Origin: Acidobacteriota bacterium
GTDB taxonomy: Bacteria > Acidobacteriota > UBA6911 > JACQSX01
NCBI GenBank assembly: GCA_016211105.1
Contig: JACQSX010000033.1
Span: 248,001-312,000 of the forward strand
DNA length: 64,000 bases
Direction: 5' to 3'
Shown here: positions 1-7,451 of the stretch, piece by piece
Position numbering within the stretch: position 1 is the first letter of the stretch
Layout of the letters: the number at the start of each line of letters is the position of its first letter
The notes under the pieces: generated by a model
Databases searched by the model: none
What the model saw: the letters and a program-made list of their open reading frames with translations, nothing else
Told to the model about the DNA's origin: nothing
Made by a program: the position numbers and the translations under genes

Positions 1-287
1 TGTGCAACCAGACCGTGGGTTTGGTGGCGGCCGAATTGGAGCGTCAGAGGATCTCCACTGTAGCCATCCAGTTGCTGCGCGAAGTAGCGGAGCATGTCCG
101 GCCACCAAGAGCCCTGTTTGTTCCATTCCGTCACGGCTATCCATTGGACGTGCCCGGCAACCCAAAGCGCCAGCATACCGTGCTGGAGGCTGCCTTGCGG
201 ATTTTAGAGGACAGCAATCTCAGGCCGCCAGTCTTTGTTGAATTCCAACCTGAGCCAGACACAGGAGGACCCACGAAGACCGAATGA
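1..287 (+). CDS. C-terminal fragment of a GrdB-like (glycine/betaine/sarcosine reductase selenoprotein B family) protein
   Basis: The frame is open from the window edge, so the gene begins upstream and only about 94 C-terminal residues are seen. The visible part starts with C-N-Q-T-V-G-L, followed by a helix, then the segment V-R-P-P-R-A-L-F-V-P-F-R-H-G-Y-P-L-D. That layout resembles the C-terminal end of proteins annotated as glycine/sarcosine/betaine reductase selenoprotein B relatives in soil bacteria; this is recognition from memory, not a search. The catalytic (Sec or Cys) region is not in view, so no reaction is claimed. The stop codon overlaps the next start as ATGA (284–287), so the two genes are probably translationally coupled. 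Confidence 0.5.
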   Translation, partial: CNQTVGLVAAELERQRISTVAIQLLREVAEHVRPPRALFVPFRHGYPLDVPGNPKRQHTVLEAALRILEDSNLRPPVFVEFQPEPDTGGPTKTE

Positions 288-1042
288 TCAACCGACGAAG
301 ATTTTGTTTGATGTTTGCAGCGGGTCTATCCTTCCGTACGATTTCTTTTGCCCAGGACCGTGGAGAACCCTTCCTGGCGCGGATTCACAGAAACGCAAAA
401 GGACAAACGATACCCTATCGCCTTTTTGTCCCCATGCATTACGACAAACAGAGTAAATACCCGCTGGTGCTTTGGTTGCATGGCAGTGGAGGTCGTGGCA
501 CCGACAACCGGAAGCAGATCTCCCAGGGCAATCGAATTGGCACCCACGTCTGGATTAAGCCTGAGAACCAAGCCAGGTATCCTTGTTTTGTACTTGCGCC
601 TCAGAGCGATGAATGGGTCCGGCTCGATTCCTGGGAGGCGACCGATGAGTTGCGACTGACCGTGGAAATCGTCGATTCAATCCAGCGGGAGTTTGCCATT
701 GATTCCCGACGTCTCTATGTGGCCGGACAATCCATGGGCGGCTATGGAACCTGGGCTCTTATCGCTCAGTATCCAAGAGTGTTTGCTGCCGCTGTGCCGA
801 TCGCGGGGGGCGGAGACACGCGGAAAGCATCATTGATTGCCCACATGCCCATCTGGGCTTTTCATGGGGAAAAGGACCCAACTGTAAAAGTCGAAGAGTC
901 GCGAAATATGATTGAAGCGATTCGAAAGGCCGGAGGTAATCCTGGATACACCGAATACGAGGGCGCTGGACACGAAATCTGGAACCGAGTCTTCAGAGAG
1001 CAGGAATTGTTGCCTTGGGTATTCGCCCAAAAGTTGAAATAA
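284..1042 (+). CDS. Exported alpha/beta-hydrolase (dienelactone hydrolase / PHB-depolymerase-like esterase)
   Basis: A 252-residue protein. The N-terminus (residues 1–23: basic start, hydrophobic core, A-Q) looks like a signal peptide, with R-R near the start. It then has the alpha/beta-hydrolase fold: the oxyanion-type W-L-H-G-S-G-G at about 64–70, the nucleophile elbow G-Q-S-M-G-G with Ser150, a candidate acid Asp198 in H-G-E-K-D-P, and His230 in G-A-G-H. Spacing fits a Ser-Asp-His triad. This family includes secreted esterases, PHB-depolymerase-like enzymes and prolyl-oligopeptidase relatives; the substrate cannot be told. The start overlaps the stop of the upstream gene. It converges with aroDE across a 49-bp gap. 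Confidence 0.8.
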   Translation: MINRRRFCLMFAAGLSFRTISFAQDRGEPFLARIHRNAKGQTIPYRLFVPMHYDKQSKYPLVLWLHGSGGRGTDNRKQISQGNRIGTHVWIKPENQARYPCFVLAPQSDEWVRLDSWEATDELRLTVEIVDSIQREFAIDSRRLYVAGQSMGGYGTWALIAQYPRVFAAAVPIAGGGDTRKASLIAHMPIWAFHGEKDPTVKVEESRNMIEAIRKAGGNPGYTEYEGAGHEIWNRVFREQELLPWVFAQKLK

Positions 1043-1091
1043 GCGGAGTCCGGATCATACGCAATCCGCAATCAAAAGAGTTCACGAATCT

Positions 1092-2564
1092 TCACCCCAT
1101 CTCCCAAGGTTGTGGCTCCATTTCCCTGACTAGCTGCATTTCCAACCACGCCGGTGTTGGCTCTTTCCCCGTAAAGATCCTTATCTGCTCGACTGCTTGG
1201 CGAATAAACATCTCCCAACCTGAAATAGTCTCCAATCCTAACTCCTCGGCTGCGCGCAGAAACCTTGTCTGTCGCGGGATATAAATGAGATCGTAGGCGA
1301 TTTCAAATCGCCTTAACAGAGCAAGAGGCACAGCCATCGCCTCCGTTGCTGGCGACATGCCGACAGAAGTCGCATTGACGATCAACTCCCCAGAGATTTC
1401 TAACTGCTTCCCCAGCAAATACGTCTTGGTGTTGAATTCTGTGGCGAAAGCCCGCAATGCCTCCTCACGCCGTCCCAGGACGACGACTTGAGCCCCTTCG
1501 GAAACAAGCGCTGCCACGGCGGTACGGGCTACTCCGCCCGTACCCACGACACAAGCACGCAGGCCCGAGATCCGCCGACGTTCCCGAAGCGGTTCCACAA
1601 ATCCCACCCAATCCGTATTCCATCCGAGATAGACCTCGCCTTCCTTTCGCACGGTGTTCACCACTCCGCTCATGCGGGAGGCCGTATCCTGTAGAACACA
1701 GCACCTAGCCATTTCTGCTTTCCACGGAAGTGTTACGCTCCACCCCAAAATCCCCAACTTGTCCGCCAATCTCAAAAAAACGCCCAAGTTATCAACGCAA
1801 ATCGCCACATAAATGGCGTTCAAGGCCATGGCTTGATACGCGGAGTTGTGAAGCCATGGAGAACGCGAATGCACAACAGGATTGCCAATCACTGCAAAGA
1901 TCTTGCTATCGGGACAAAGGTAGTGGAAACGATACAGCTCAAGATCAGCCCCAGTAAGTTGGCCCTCCGCGGTGGGCGCATCCAATGCTACATAGGTCCA
2001 CTCCGATCCCAGACAAGGGGACAAGAGGCGAAGCAGTTTGCCATTTTCACCCATACCTAAAACGACGAACCTCTTTCCCCTTCTCTTCAACCAATGCGCG
2101 CACTCCACAAGCCGCTCAAGGTCCTCCGTCTGATTCACTTGTGCGGCCACCTTGATCACCTTGCAAGGAACTTCCGCCATGCGCATCACCTGTTGAGCAA
2201 TATCCAGCGGTGTTTTTTGGAAATCATGAAATGACAGAACCAAATTCTCTGCAAAAGACGACAACGCGGATCCCAGCCCGGATTTCCATTCCACGTCAAC
2301 CCAGCGGGCACCATGTTGTAACGCCAAGTGATACTCATGCAGGCGCTGCCCTTGGCGTGGATTATCGCGCCCCCCCTCGTCGGGACTTCGATGGGTCCAC
2401 AAAATCGGGCGAGGAGCTTGCCTGAGAATCAAAGAGACATCAGGCGCGTATTCAAATGCATCCGCTCGTATTTCGAAGATGTCGCAATGTGGAGCCAGTT
2501 CTGCCATCTTGTCCCGACATTCCTGGCCGGTCCGAAGAGATAGAGGGACGCAAACTTGGGTCAT
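1092..2564 (-). CDS. aroDE: Bifunctional type I 3-dehydroquinate dehydratase / shikimate dehydrogenase
   Basis: A 490-residue fusion covering two consecutive steps of the shikimate pathway in the cytosol. Residues 1–215 are type I dehydroquinase, with E31/R33 in E-I-R-A-D, His113 in S-F-H-D and the Schiff-base Lys138 in V-I-K-V-A. Residues about 221–480 are AroE: the shikimate site has Ser233 and Ser235 in H-S-R-S-P, catalytic Lys282 in S-V-T-L-P-W-K, Asn303 in V-V-N-T, Asp318 in W-N-T-D-W, and the NADP-binding loop G-T-G-G-V-A at 341–346. The usual N-V-T motif reads S-V-T, a common variant. Both active sites look intact. Its ATG overlaps the stop of the upstream AMMECR1 gene by 4 bp, so it is the last gene of pgsA–AMMECR1–aroDE. 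Confidence 0.93.
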   Translation of the reverse strand: MTQVCVPLSLRTGQECRDKMAELAPHCDIFEIRADAFEYAPDVSLILRQAPRPILWTHRSPDEGGRDNPRQGQRLHEYHLALQHGARWVDVEWKSGLGSALSSFAENLVLSFHDFQKTPLDIAQQVMRMAEVPCKVIKVAAQVNQTEDLERLVECAHWLKRRGKRFVVLGMGENGKLLRLLSPCLGSEWTYVALDAPTAEGQLTGADLELYRFHYLCPDSKIFAVIGNPVVHSRSPWLHNSAYQAMALNAIYVAICVDNLGVFLRLADKLGILGWSVTLPWKAEMARCCVLQDTASRMSGVVNTVRKEGEVYLGWNTDWVGFVEPLRERRRISGLRACVVGTGGVARTAVAALVSEGAQVVVLGRREEALRAFATEFNTKTYLLGKQLEISGELIVNATSVGMSPATEAMAVPLALLRRFEIAYDLIYIPRQTRFLRAAEELGLETISGWEMFIRQAVEQIRIFTGKEPTPAWLEMQLVREMEPQPWEMG

Positions 2565-3127
2565 CCCGCATACTCCCCAGGTTTTCCTTCTCTAAAAATC
2601 TGCGCCGTGAATTTTTCGATGACGGCTCCGAGCCGCCAACCGTCCCGCGGCAATCCAGCTTTCAAACATGTTTCTTCCAAGAAACGCGCCCGGTTCCAGC
2701 TTCGTTGAACAGCGACTTGGGGAAGCAGAAGACCTCGACACGATCCCATCGAAACCAACAATCCGTGCTTGCCGAGCTCAATCTCTTCCAAATCCGTGAC
2801 GGCGGCGAAAGGGGAGAGAACAGATATCTCAATTTCCAGCTCCTTTAATTCCTCTGCCTGCAGTGGCAAGAATCGGGGATCCTCCAACGCAGCAGCCAGA
2901 GCCAATTCCACGACGCTACGATAAAGTGGACGATCAGCACGCAAATGACCAACACAGCCGCGCAAATCCTTACCCCGATGCAGCGAGACAAAGACACCAG
3001 CCGCTAGCTGTAAAGAGGAATGCCTAGGCTGATAATCCGGGATGGAGTCGGTTTGGAAAAAAAATTCTAGAGTGCGTCGGGCAAGCCCAAGGAGCTCAAA
3101 CTGTTCTCCTGGGCTTAGGTCAAACAT
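2561..3127 (-). CDS. AMMECR1-domain protein
   Basis: A 188-residue protein consisting of one AMMECR1 domain. The signature L-R-G-C-V-G lies at residues 55–60, followed by the helical segment with D-P-R-F and a C-terminal G-W-R-L. In other bacteria and archaea the domain often sits next to or fused with Memo-like and radical SAM proteins (AmmeMemoRadiSam). No such partner is in this window, and the biochemical role is unknown. It overlaps pgsA by 8 bp and aroDE by 4 bp, which implies co-translation with phospholipid and shikimate genes. Identification of the domain is confident; function is not assigned. Confidence 0.85.
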   Translation of the reverse strand: MFDLSPGEQFELLGLARRTLEFFFQTDSIPDYQPRHSSLQLAAGVFVSLHRGKDLRGCVGHLRADRPLYRSVVELALAAALEDPRFLPLQAEELKELEIEISVLSPFAAVTDLEEIELGKHGLLVSMGSCRGLLLPQVAVQRSWNRARFLEETCLKAGLPRDGWRLGAVIEKFTAQIFREGKPGEYAG

Positions 3128-3728
3128 TCGACTTTTCGCCCTGCTTTGTCATTAAAGGAATCGCTTTCTGTCGCTGGCGGTACTTCACCCTTTCGTCGAT
3201 CTGACTCCAAAATCTCCAGAAATACTGGATCATGGAGATGATAGAAAAGGCGACTACCGCCCATAGCAAAATTTCTCCAATCCATCGGAAAATGGAATCT
3301 TTGACGGCGCTACCACAAATAAGAAGGGTAACGGCAAGCACCTGGAACACCATTTTGAATTTCCCCATGGTAGAGGCGTCGATGGTGAAGCCCTCGGCAG
3401 AAGCGATACTGCGCAATCCACTGACGGCAAACTCGCGCCCGACAATGACAACCACCATCCACGCCGGCACAATCTGCATTTGCACCAGCGCAATAAAGGC
3501 AGAAGCCACGAGTAATTTATCCGCAATCGGATCCAACAGTATTCCCAACGTAGTGACTTGATTCCGCTTACGAGCCAAGTAGCCGTCCAACCAGTCGGTA
3601 AACGAGGCGCCGACAAACAATAAGCCTCCCCAGAATTCCCTCTGCTGAATGGTCCCCGTGAGTAAAATGGCAACAAGGAGAGGCACAACAAAGATCCTCG
3701 AGATGGTCAGTGAATTGGGCAGATTCAT
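3120..3728 (-). CDS. pgsA: CDP-diacylglycerol–glycerol-3-phosphate 3-phosphatidyltransferase
   Basis: A 202-residue membrane enzyme that makes phosphatidylglycerol phosphate, the committed step to phosphatidylglycerol and cardiolipin. The CDP-alcohol phosphatidyltransferase motif D-G-x2-A-R-x8-G-x3-D-x3-D is complete (Asp48, Gly49, Ala52, Arg53, Gly62, Asp66, Asp70). About five hydrophobic segments cover residues 8–25, 33–45, 70–90, 92–107, 128–145 and 152–170. The N-terminus M-N-L-P-N-S-L-T-I-S-R is typical of PgsA rather than PssA. It is the first gene of the overlapping minus-strand trio with the AMMECR1 gene and aroDE; no clear promoter was found immediately upstream. Confidence 0.92.
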   Translation of the reverse strand: MNLPNSLTISRIFVVPLLVAILLTGTIQQREFWGGLLFVGASFTDWLDGYLARKRNQVTTLGILLDPIADKLLVASAFIALVQMQIVPAWMVVVIVGREFAVSGLRSIASAEGFTIDASTMGKFKMVFQVLAVTLLICGSAVKDSIFRWIGEILLWAVVAFSIISMIQYFWRFWSQIDERVKYRQRQKAIPLMTKQGEKSNV

Positions 3729-4336
3729 AATTCCGAAAGTCGCCGCGCGCGATTTGGTCTCTCAACCCAATGCTCGGCACTGACGACCCTACGACTCGGC
3801 GCCGCCGGATGGCTGAATCATCCCAGGCGGATCGGCCAACATAGGATATCACCACTTCTATCGAACGCATAACATTGTACACCTCTCCCACGAAGTGCTC
3901 TGGTGAGTTTCCACCCAGAACCCAGGCGTCACTTACCAAACACAAAGAAGGGAACATACCTGTCACCAGGGATCTATAGGCCATGAAATCCACTCCGCAA
4001 CCCGGCCAACCTGGCGCCACTCCGTCTGCCTCTCCAACCGGGTTCAACGGCTAAGTACCTCAGCGGCGAAGTAATTTTTTGCGCGGCTCTCAATCAGCGA
4101 GAAGCCGGTATTCGGCGAGCACTTGTTATTATATATGATAATAGAACCCCAAAATCCGATGATTTTCGTGATTCAGTCTAACTGGCTGCTGTATCAACTA
4201 AACAATAGATAAAAATACACTTAAATGGATTTTTAAGATTTTCGACTTGCACATTCCACTGGATCGATCAGCCACTGAAGAAAGCTGGAATTTAGATATT
4301 AAGTCCATTGATATCAGTCGGTTAATGTAATTGAAC
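3729..4336. other. Intergenic region without a convincing gene
   Basis: About 600 bp between divergent pgsA and the 3D-domain gene. Positions 3729–4060 are GC-balanced and 4070–4330 are AT-rich. A minus-strand open frame (3568–4047) runs here but overlaps pgsA in another frame and resembles nothing I know. A minus-strand TATAAT lies at 4128–4133 with no good −35, nearly 400 bp from pgsA. Positions 4052–4062 (TAAGTACCTCA) match the outer end of the terminal repeat of the element at 5231–5507, possibly a remnant. No RNA gene was recognised. Confidence 0.5.
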
Positions 4337-4366
4337 TTGACAGCCGCCCCGGCTTAGTGCTAAAGT
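4337..4366 (+). promoter_or_regulatory. Sigma-70-type promoter for the 3D-domain gene leader
   Basis: TTGACA at 4337–4342 is an exact −35 consensus. An 18-base spacer leads to TAAAGT at 4361–4366 as the −10. Transcription would begin near 4372–4374, giving a leader of about 116 nt before the start codon at 4490. The match was found by eye; a start-site map would be the test. Confidence 0.55.
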
Positions 4367-4370
4367 CCGA

Positions 4371-4464
4371 GTGATGTTTTCCTTGATTTAAAGTGCAAGA
4401 AGGATTCGCAAATCGCGGAAAACAATTGACAAAAAAAGTCTGGATGCCTATCCAGACTTTTTTT
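4371..4464 (+). promoter_or_regulatory. Structured leader ending in an intrinsic-terminator hairpin (candidate attenuator or short RNA)
   Basis: Two stacked helices can form in the leader: an 8-bp stem 4375–4382/4417–4424 (TGTTTTCC with GGAAAACA) and an inner 5-bp stem 4385–4389/4410–4414 (GATTT with AAATC). A strong terminator hairpin follows at 4431–4464, still upstream of the ribosome-binding site. This order (promoter, folded domain, terminator, Shine–Dalgarno, gene) is that of a transcription attenuator or riboswitch; a short independent RNA of about 90 nt is the alternative. The consensus sequences of c-di-AMP and c-di-GMP riboswitches, as I know them, are not present. Confidence 0.45.
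4431..4464 (+). terminator. Rho-independent terminator in the leader of the 3D-domain gene
   Basis: A perfect inverted repeat: 4431–4444 (A-run plus AGTCTGGA) pairs with 4451–4464 (TCCAGACT plus T-run) around the 6-base loop TGCCTA. The 3' arm runs into eight T's (4458–4465). The 5' A-run makes it potentially bidirectional. It lies between promoter and start codon, so it would need to be overridden for the gene to be expressed from that promoter. Confidence 0.8.
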
Positions 4465-4489
4465 TAGATAAAAATGGGAAGGAGGTTTT

Positions 4490-4993
4490 ATGAATTCTTC
4501 GGACGAAAAAGATCGGGTTTGGATCTTTGCTTCGACGCTCTTTGCCATCTTTCTCCTGCTTTTTTCGGGATTGGCCATTGAATACACCAGTCCTCACCAG
4601 GAACCGGATGCGACCGTCCAGGTCCAGGAGACCGTTGAAGATTTCTTGGTCGTCACTTCCCCGCTGGCGGCGACCAGCCAACCATTCAAACGAGAATTTC
4701 TGGCAACAGCTTACAGTGATTATGGGATTACCAAGTCAGGAGTTCTGGTAGCCATTGGGATTGTAGCAGCAGATCCAAATGTGCTTCCCATCGGCTCGAT
4801 CATCCAAGTTGATGCTGGCGTTTACTCCGGAATCTACACTGTCATGGATACGGGGGGCGATGTGAGAGGCCACAAAATAGACATTTTTATTCCAGACTAC
4901 GACGAAGCCGTACGTTTTGGCATGCGCAAGGTAGCCGTGCGGGTGTTGCGCCATGGCTGGAATCCCCAAGGAGAGACACCAGCATCTGGATAA
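4490..4993 (+). CDS. Membrane-anchored 3D-domain protein (cell-wall related)
   Basis: A 167-residue protein. One N-terminal membrane segment covers residues about 11–30, then a variable linker, then a 3D domain (about 68–153), named for three conserved aspartates, seen here as Asp120 (M-D-T-G), Asp124 and Asp131 (K-I-D-I-F). This double-psi beta-barrel domain occurs in MltA-type lytic transglycosylases, RpfB-like and YabE-like proteins, so a peptidoglycan role in the periplasm is likely; no other catalytic domain is fused. The ATG is set by a perfect AAGGAGG at 4479–4485. Expression is probably controlled by the leader terminator just upstream. No operon partner is present. Confidence 0.85.
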   Translation: MNSSDEKDRVWIFASTLFAIFLLLFSGLAIEYTSPHQEPDATVQVQETVEDFLVVTSPLAATSQPFKREFLATAYSDYGITKSGVLVAIGIVAADPNVLPIGSIIQVDAGVYSGIYTVMDTGGDVRGHKIDIFIPDYDEAVRFGMRKVAVRVLRHGWNPQGETPASG

Positions 4994-5230
4994 AATACTG
5001 TAAAATAGTGACTTGCGCCTATTTCGACGACACAAAGATACTGAAAATTCACACTCACGTCTATGACCTGGAGGATTGGGGGGGGAGGCCCACGTCAGCA
5101 TCCTAACCGCTGCCGAGTCGTTCTACCCCCATCAATGACAGGGGAGGCCTGCCCGTTCCCGCAGTCCCAAAACCTCATACCACACACGACCCCGCTACTC
5201 ACCCAGTGGTGTGGAAGTTCTTGTTCTAAC
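4994..5230. other. Intergenic spacer with a G-rich run
   Basis: Non-coding stretch between the 3D-domain gene and the palindromic repeat; together with the repeat and up to uvrC it makes a gene-free block of about 530 bp. It holds a run of eight G's flanked by GG pairs near 5070–5090. I see no terminator after the 3D gene and no gene. Confidence 0.5.
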
Positions 5231-5507
5231 CTTAGTACCTCAATTCATAAATACGGTAACGTTTGCTGATAAGGCTTGCGAGGCCAGATCCAGGAGCGAG
5301 GAGAAGTCGATGCAGGGACATCGGCAACGACGAGCGCCCAGATTACCCGCAACCCCCATCAACCCAGAGGGTTGCGTCGGGAGGGCCTCGCTGTCTTTGT
5401 TGTTCCTCCTCGCCAATGGGCCCTGCATTGACTCGTTGTCGCTCTGCGAAATCAGGCCGATTGCGCCCGCAACCAACGTTATCGTATTTATGAATCGAGG
5501 TGCTTAG
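5231..5507. repeat. 277-bp palindromic repeat element with terminal inverted repeats (full copy)
   Basis: The two ends, 5231–5263 and 5475–5507, are inverted repeats matching at 29 of 33 positions (core CATTTATGAAT-type ends, read ATTCATAAATACG inward). Further inverted pairs lie inside, for example AGTCGATGCAGGG (5304–5316) against CCCTGCATTGACT (about 5420–5432, 12 of 13), so the whole unit can fold into a long hairpin. A second, partial copy lies at 33562–33733: positions 5341–5400 and 33665–33724 agree at 49 of 60 bases without gaps. Size and ends suggest a MITE-like or REP/BIME-like mobile repeat. No transposase gene is nearby and no target duplication was recognised. Confidence 0.75.
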
Positions 5508-5527
5508 TGTCCGGGTTCACAGTTGCG

Positions 5528-7366
5528 ATGACGTCTGTGAAAAGGCAGGATAAGTTTCTTATAATTAAAGTTGTGAATCCCGATCTGCAAATTAAGCTGC
5601 AAAACCTCCCCGCTAAACCCGGCGTCTATCTGTTCCGGAATCTTGAGGGGAAAATCATTTACATCGGGAAGGCGAAGAATCTGCAGCATCGAGTCCACTC
5701 CTACTTCCGGCAGGGTCGCGTGCCCGATCCGAAGACGGAAGCCATGATCCAGGAAATTGACGACGTGGAATTCCTGGTAACCGACTCCGAACTGGAAGCT
5801 TTCATGCTCGAGAGCAACCTAGTCAAAGACAACGGGCCCAAGTACAACGTTCGCCTCAAAGATGACAAACGCTTCCTGATGATTAAACTGACCGTCAACG
5901 AGGCTTATCCACGTGTGATGCTAACGCGCCGAGTGGCCAACGACAGCGCTCTTTATTTCGGACCCTATCTTCCTGCCTCTTTGGCCCGAAACACGATCAA
6001 GCTCATTAACCGATCTTTTCAGCTTCGCACTTGTGACATAGAGATCGACGGAAAGAGGGATCGGCCTTGCCTAGAATACCACATCAAGCGCTGTCTGGGG
6101 CCTTGCGTTACCGGACTGTGTGTCCCTGGGCAGTACCGAAGCGCCGTGAATGATGTTGTGCTTTTGCTGCAAGGCAAAAACGAGCAACTCGCCGCTAAGT
6201 TGGAGCAAAAGATGATGGCGGCAGCCGAGGAAGCCCGGTTTGAGGCCGCCGCGTTTTATCGAGACCGTCTGAACATCATTCGCGATTTGGCGCGCAGCCA
6301 AAGAATGATCAATAACCGACTGGACAACGTGGATGTTTTCGGTTACCACCGTGAGGGCTCTCGCTTGGCTCTCCAGCTCTTTACAATGCGCGAAGGCAAG
6401 TTATTGGGGAAGAAGGAATTTTTCTGGGAGGGCCTCCTGAGTTTTGAACCCGCCCAATTCCTGCGCGAAGCAACGCAGCAGTTCTACATTGTCGGCACGT
6501 TTATTCCGACTACGATTTACGTACCGGAAGAAATTGAAGATCAGGAGTTGATGGAAACCTGGCTATCAGAAAGGAGCGGCCAGCGTGTTCACATCTATGT
6601 CCCCCGCCGTGGCAAGAAGCGACAACTAGTAGAGTTCGCCACCAGGAATGCAAAAATTGCCTTCGACGCCCGGTTCCGAATCTCACGCTCAACCAAGATC
6701 CAGGTGTTACATCAACTCGAGGAGGCGCTTGACCTGCCCCATCCGCCTTCCCGCATCGAGGCGTTTGACATCTCAAACATTCAAGGCAGCGAAACGGTTG
6801 CCAGTATGGTGGTCTGCGTCGATGGGGTGATGAACAAGGGCCAGTACCGCAAGTTTAAGGTGCGGTCGGTCTCCAGCCCGGATGACTTTGCTTCTCTGCG
6901 GGAGGTCGTGTACCGACGTTACCGAAAGCTCTTAACCGGAGAACACTCCCTGCCTGACCTGATTCTGATCGATGGTGGCAAAGGACAACTGCATGCGGCA
7001 GCCGAGGCTCTCGACAAGCTGAACCTGGATATCCCTCTGGCAAGTATCGCCAAACGGGAAGAAACGATCTTCGTGCGCGGCTGGGACGACCCGGTGGAGC
7101 TGGAGAAAACTTCACCGGTGTTGCATCTGATTCAGGAAATCCGCGACGAAGCACATCGTTTCGCGGTTACCTATCATCGCAAGCGCCGCAGCATCCGCGA
7201 TGCTCAGTCAGAGCTCGACAGCGTCATTGGAATCGGAGAGGTGCGCAAGAAAACCCTGCTGCGATATTTTGGATCCTTAAAGCGCATCCGGGACGCTTCC
7301 GAAACCGAATTGGCCAAGGTTGTGGGCCCTAAGGCAGCCAGGGCCGTCAAGGAAGGGCTGGGATAA
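5528..7366 (+). CDS. uvrC: Excinuclease ABC subunit C
   Basis: About 612 residues. UvrC makes both incisions in UvrABC nucleotide excision repair. The N-terminal GIY-YIG nuclease is at about 30–105 (G-V-Y-L-F, Y-I-G-K-A-K-N-L), the UVR helix pair that contacts UvrB at about 200–235, the RNase-H-like second nuclease at about 385–530 (E-A-F-D-I-S-N-I-Q-G, I-D-G-G-K-G-Q-L) and a C-terminal helix-hairpin-helix (I-G-I-G-E-V-R-K). All parts are present. The start is uncertain: an upstream in-frame GTG (5507) overlaps the end of the palindromic repeat, ATG is at 5528, and GTG 5573 best fits the family's N-terminus. TATAAT at 5560–5565 would even allow a leaderless GTG start. Confidence 0.95.
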   Translation: MTSVKRQDKFLIIKVVNPDLQIKLQNLPAKPGVYLFRNLEGKIIYIGKAKNLQHRVHSYFRQGRVPDPKTEAMIQEIDDVEFLVTDSELEAFMLESNLVKDNGPKYNVRLKDDKRFLMIKLTVNEAYPRVMLTRRVANDSALYFGPYLPASLARNTIKLINRSFQLRTCDIEIDGKRDRPCLEYHIKRCLGPCVTGLCVPGQYRSAVNDVVLLLQGKNEQLAAKLEQKMMAAAEEARFEAAAFYRDRLNIIRDLARSQRMINNRLDNVDVFGYHREGSRLALQLFTMREGKLLGKKEFFWEGLLSFEPAQFLREATQQFYIVGTFIPTTIYVPEEIEDQELMETWLSERSGQRVHIYVPRRGKKRQLVEFATRNAKIAFDARFRISRSTKIQVLHQLEEALDLPHPPSRIEAFDISNIQGSETVASMVVCVDGVMNKGQYRKFKVRSVSSPDDFASLREVVYRRYRKLLTGEHSLPDLILIDGGKGQLHAAAEALDKLNLDIPLASIAKREETIFVRGWDDPVELEKTSPVLHLIQEIRDEAHRFAVTYHRKRRSIRDAQSELDSVIGIGEVRKKTLLRYFGSLKRIRDASETELAKVVGPKAARAVKEGLG

Positions 7367-7420
7367 GTCAGAGAGCGTAATGTGGCTGTTACTGTACCGA
7401 GCACGATCGGGTGCGGGCAA

Positions 7421-7448
7421 CCCAATCCCCAATCCGCAATCCGCAATC
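7421..7448. repeat. Short tandem-like intergenic motif (CAATCCGCAATC type)
   Basis: CCAATCCCCAATCCGCAATCCGCAATC lies in the gap between convergent uvrC and tdk. The same core (CAATCCGCAATC or one change from it) occurs at 1062–1073 between convergent genes, 8704–8713, and 34450–34463 between convergent lolA and the phosphatase gene. It may be a short dispersed intergenic repeat associated with gene 3' ends. Confidence 0.4.
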
Positions 7449-7451
7449 GAG

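Noticed and set aside
3568..4047. 160-codon minus-strand open frame upstream of and overlapping pgsA
   Set aside because: Overlaps pgsA in another frame over 160 bp; no ribosome-binding site, no recognisable family and an irregular composition.
4371..4464. c-di-AMP or c-di-GMP riboswitch before the 3D-domain gene
   Set aside because: Consensus blocks of those classes, as I know them, are not found and the leader is too short for a full c-di-AMP aptamer; kept as an unclassified structured leader.
5310..5507. 65-codon open frame inside the palindromic repeat with GAGGAG before its ATG
   Set aside because: In the second copy the homologous stretch is read in a different frame and the start is offset by one base, so reading-frame conservation is absent; the frame ends exactly at the repeat end by chance.
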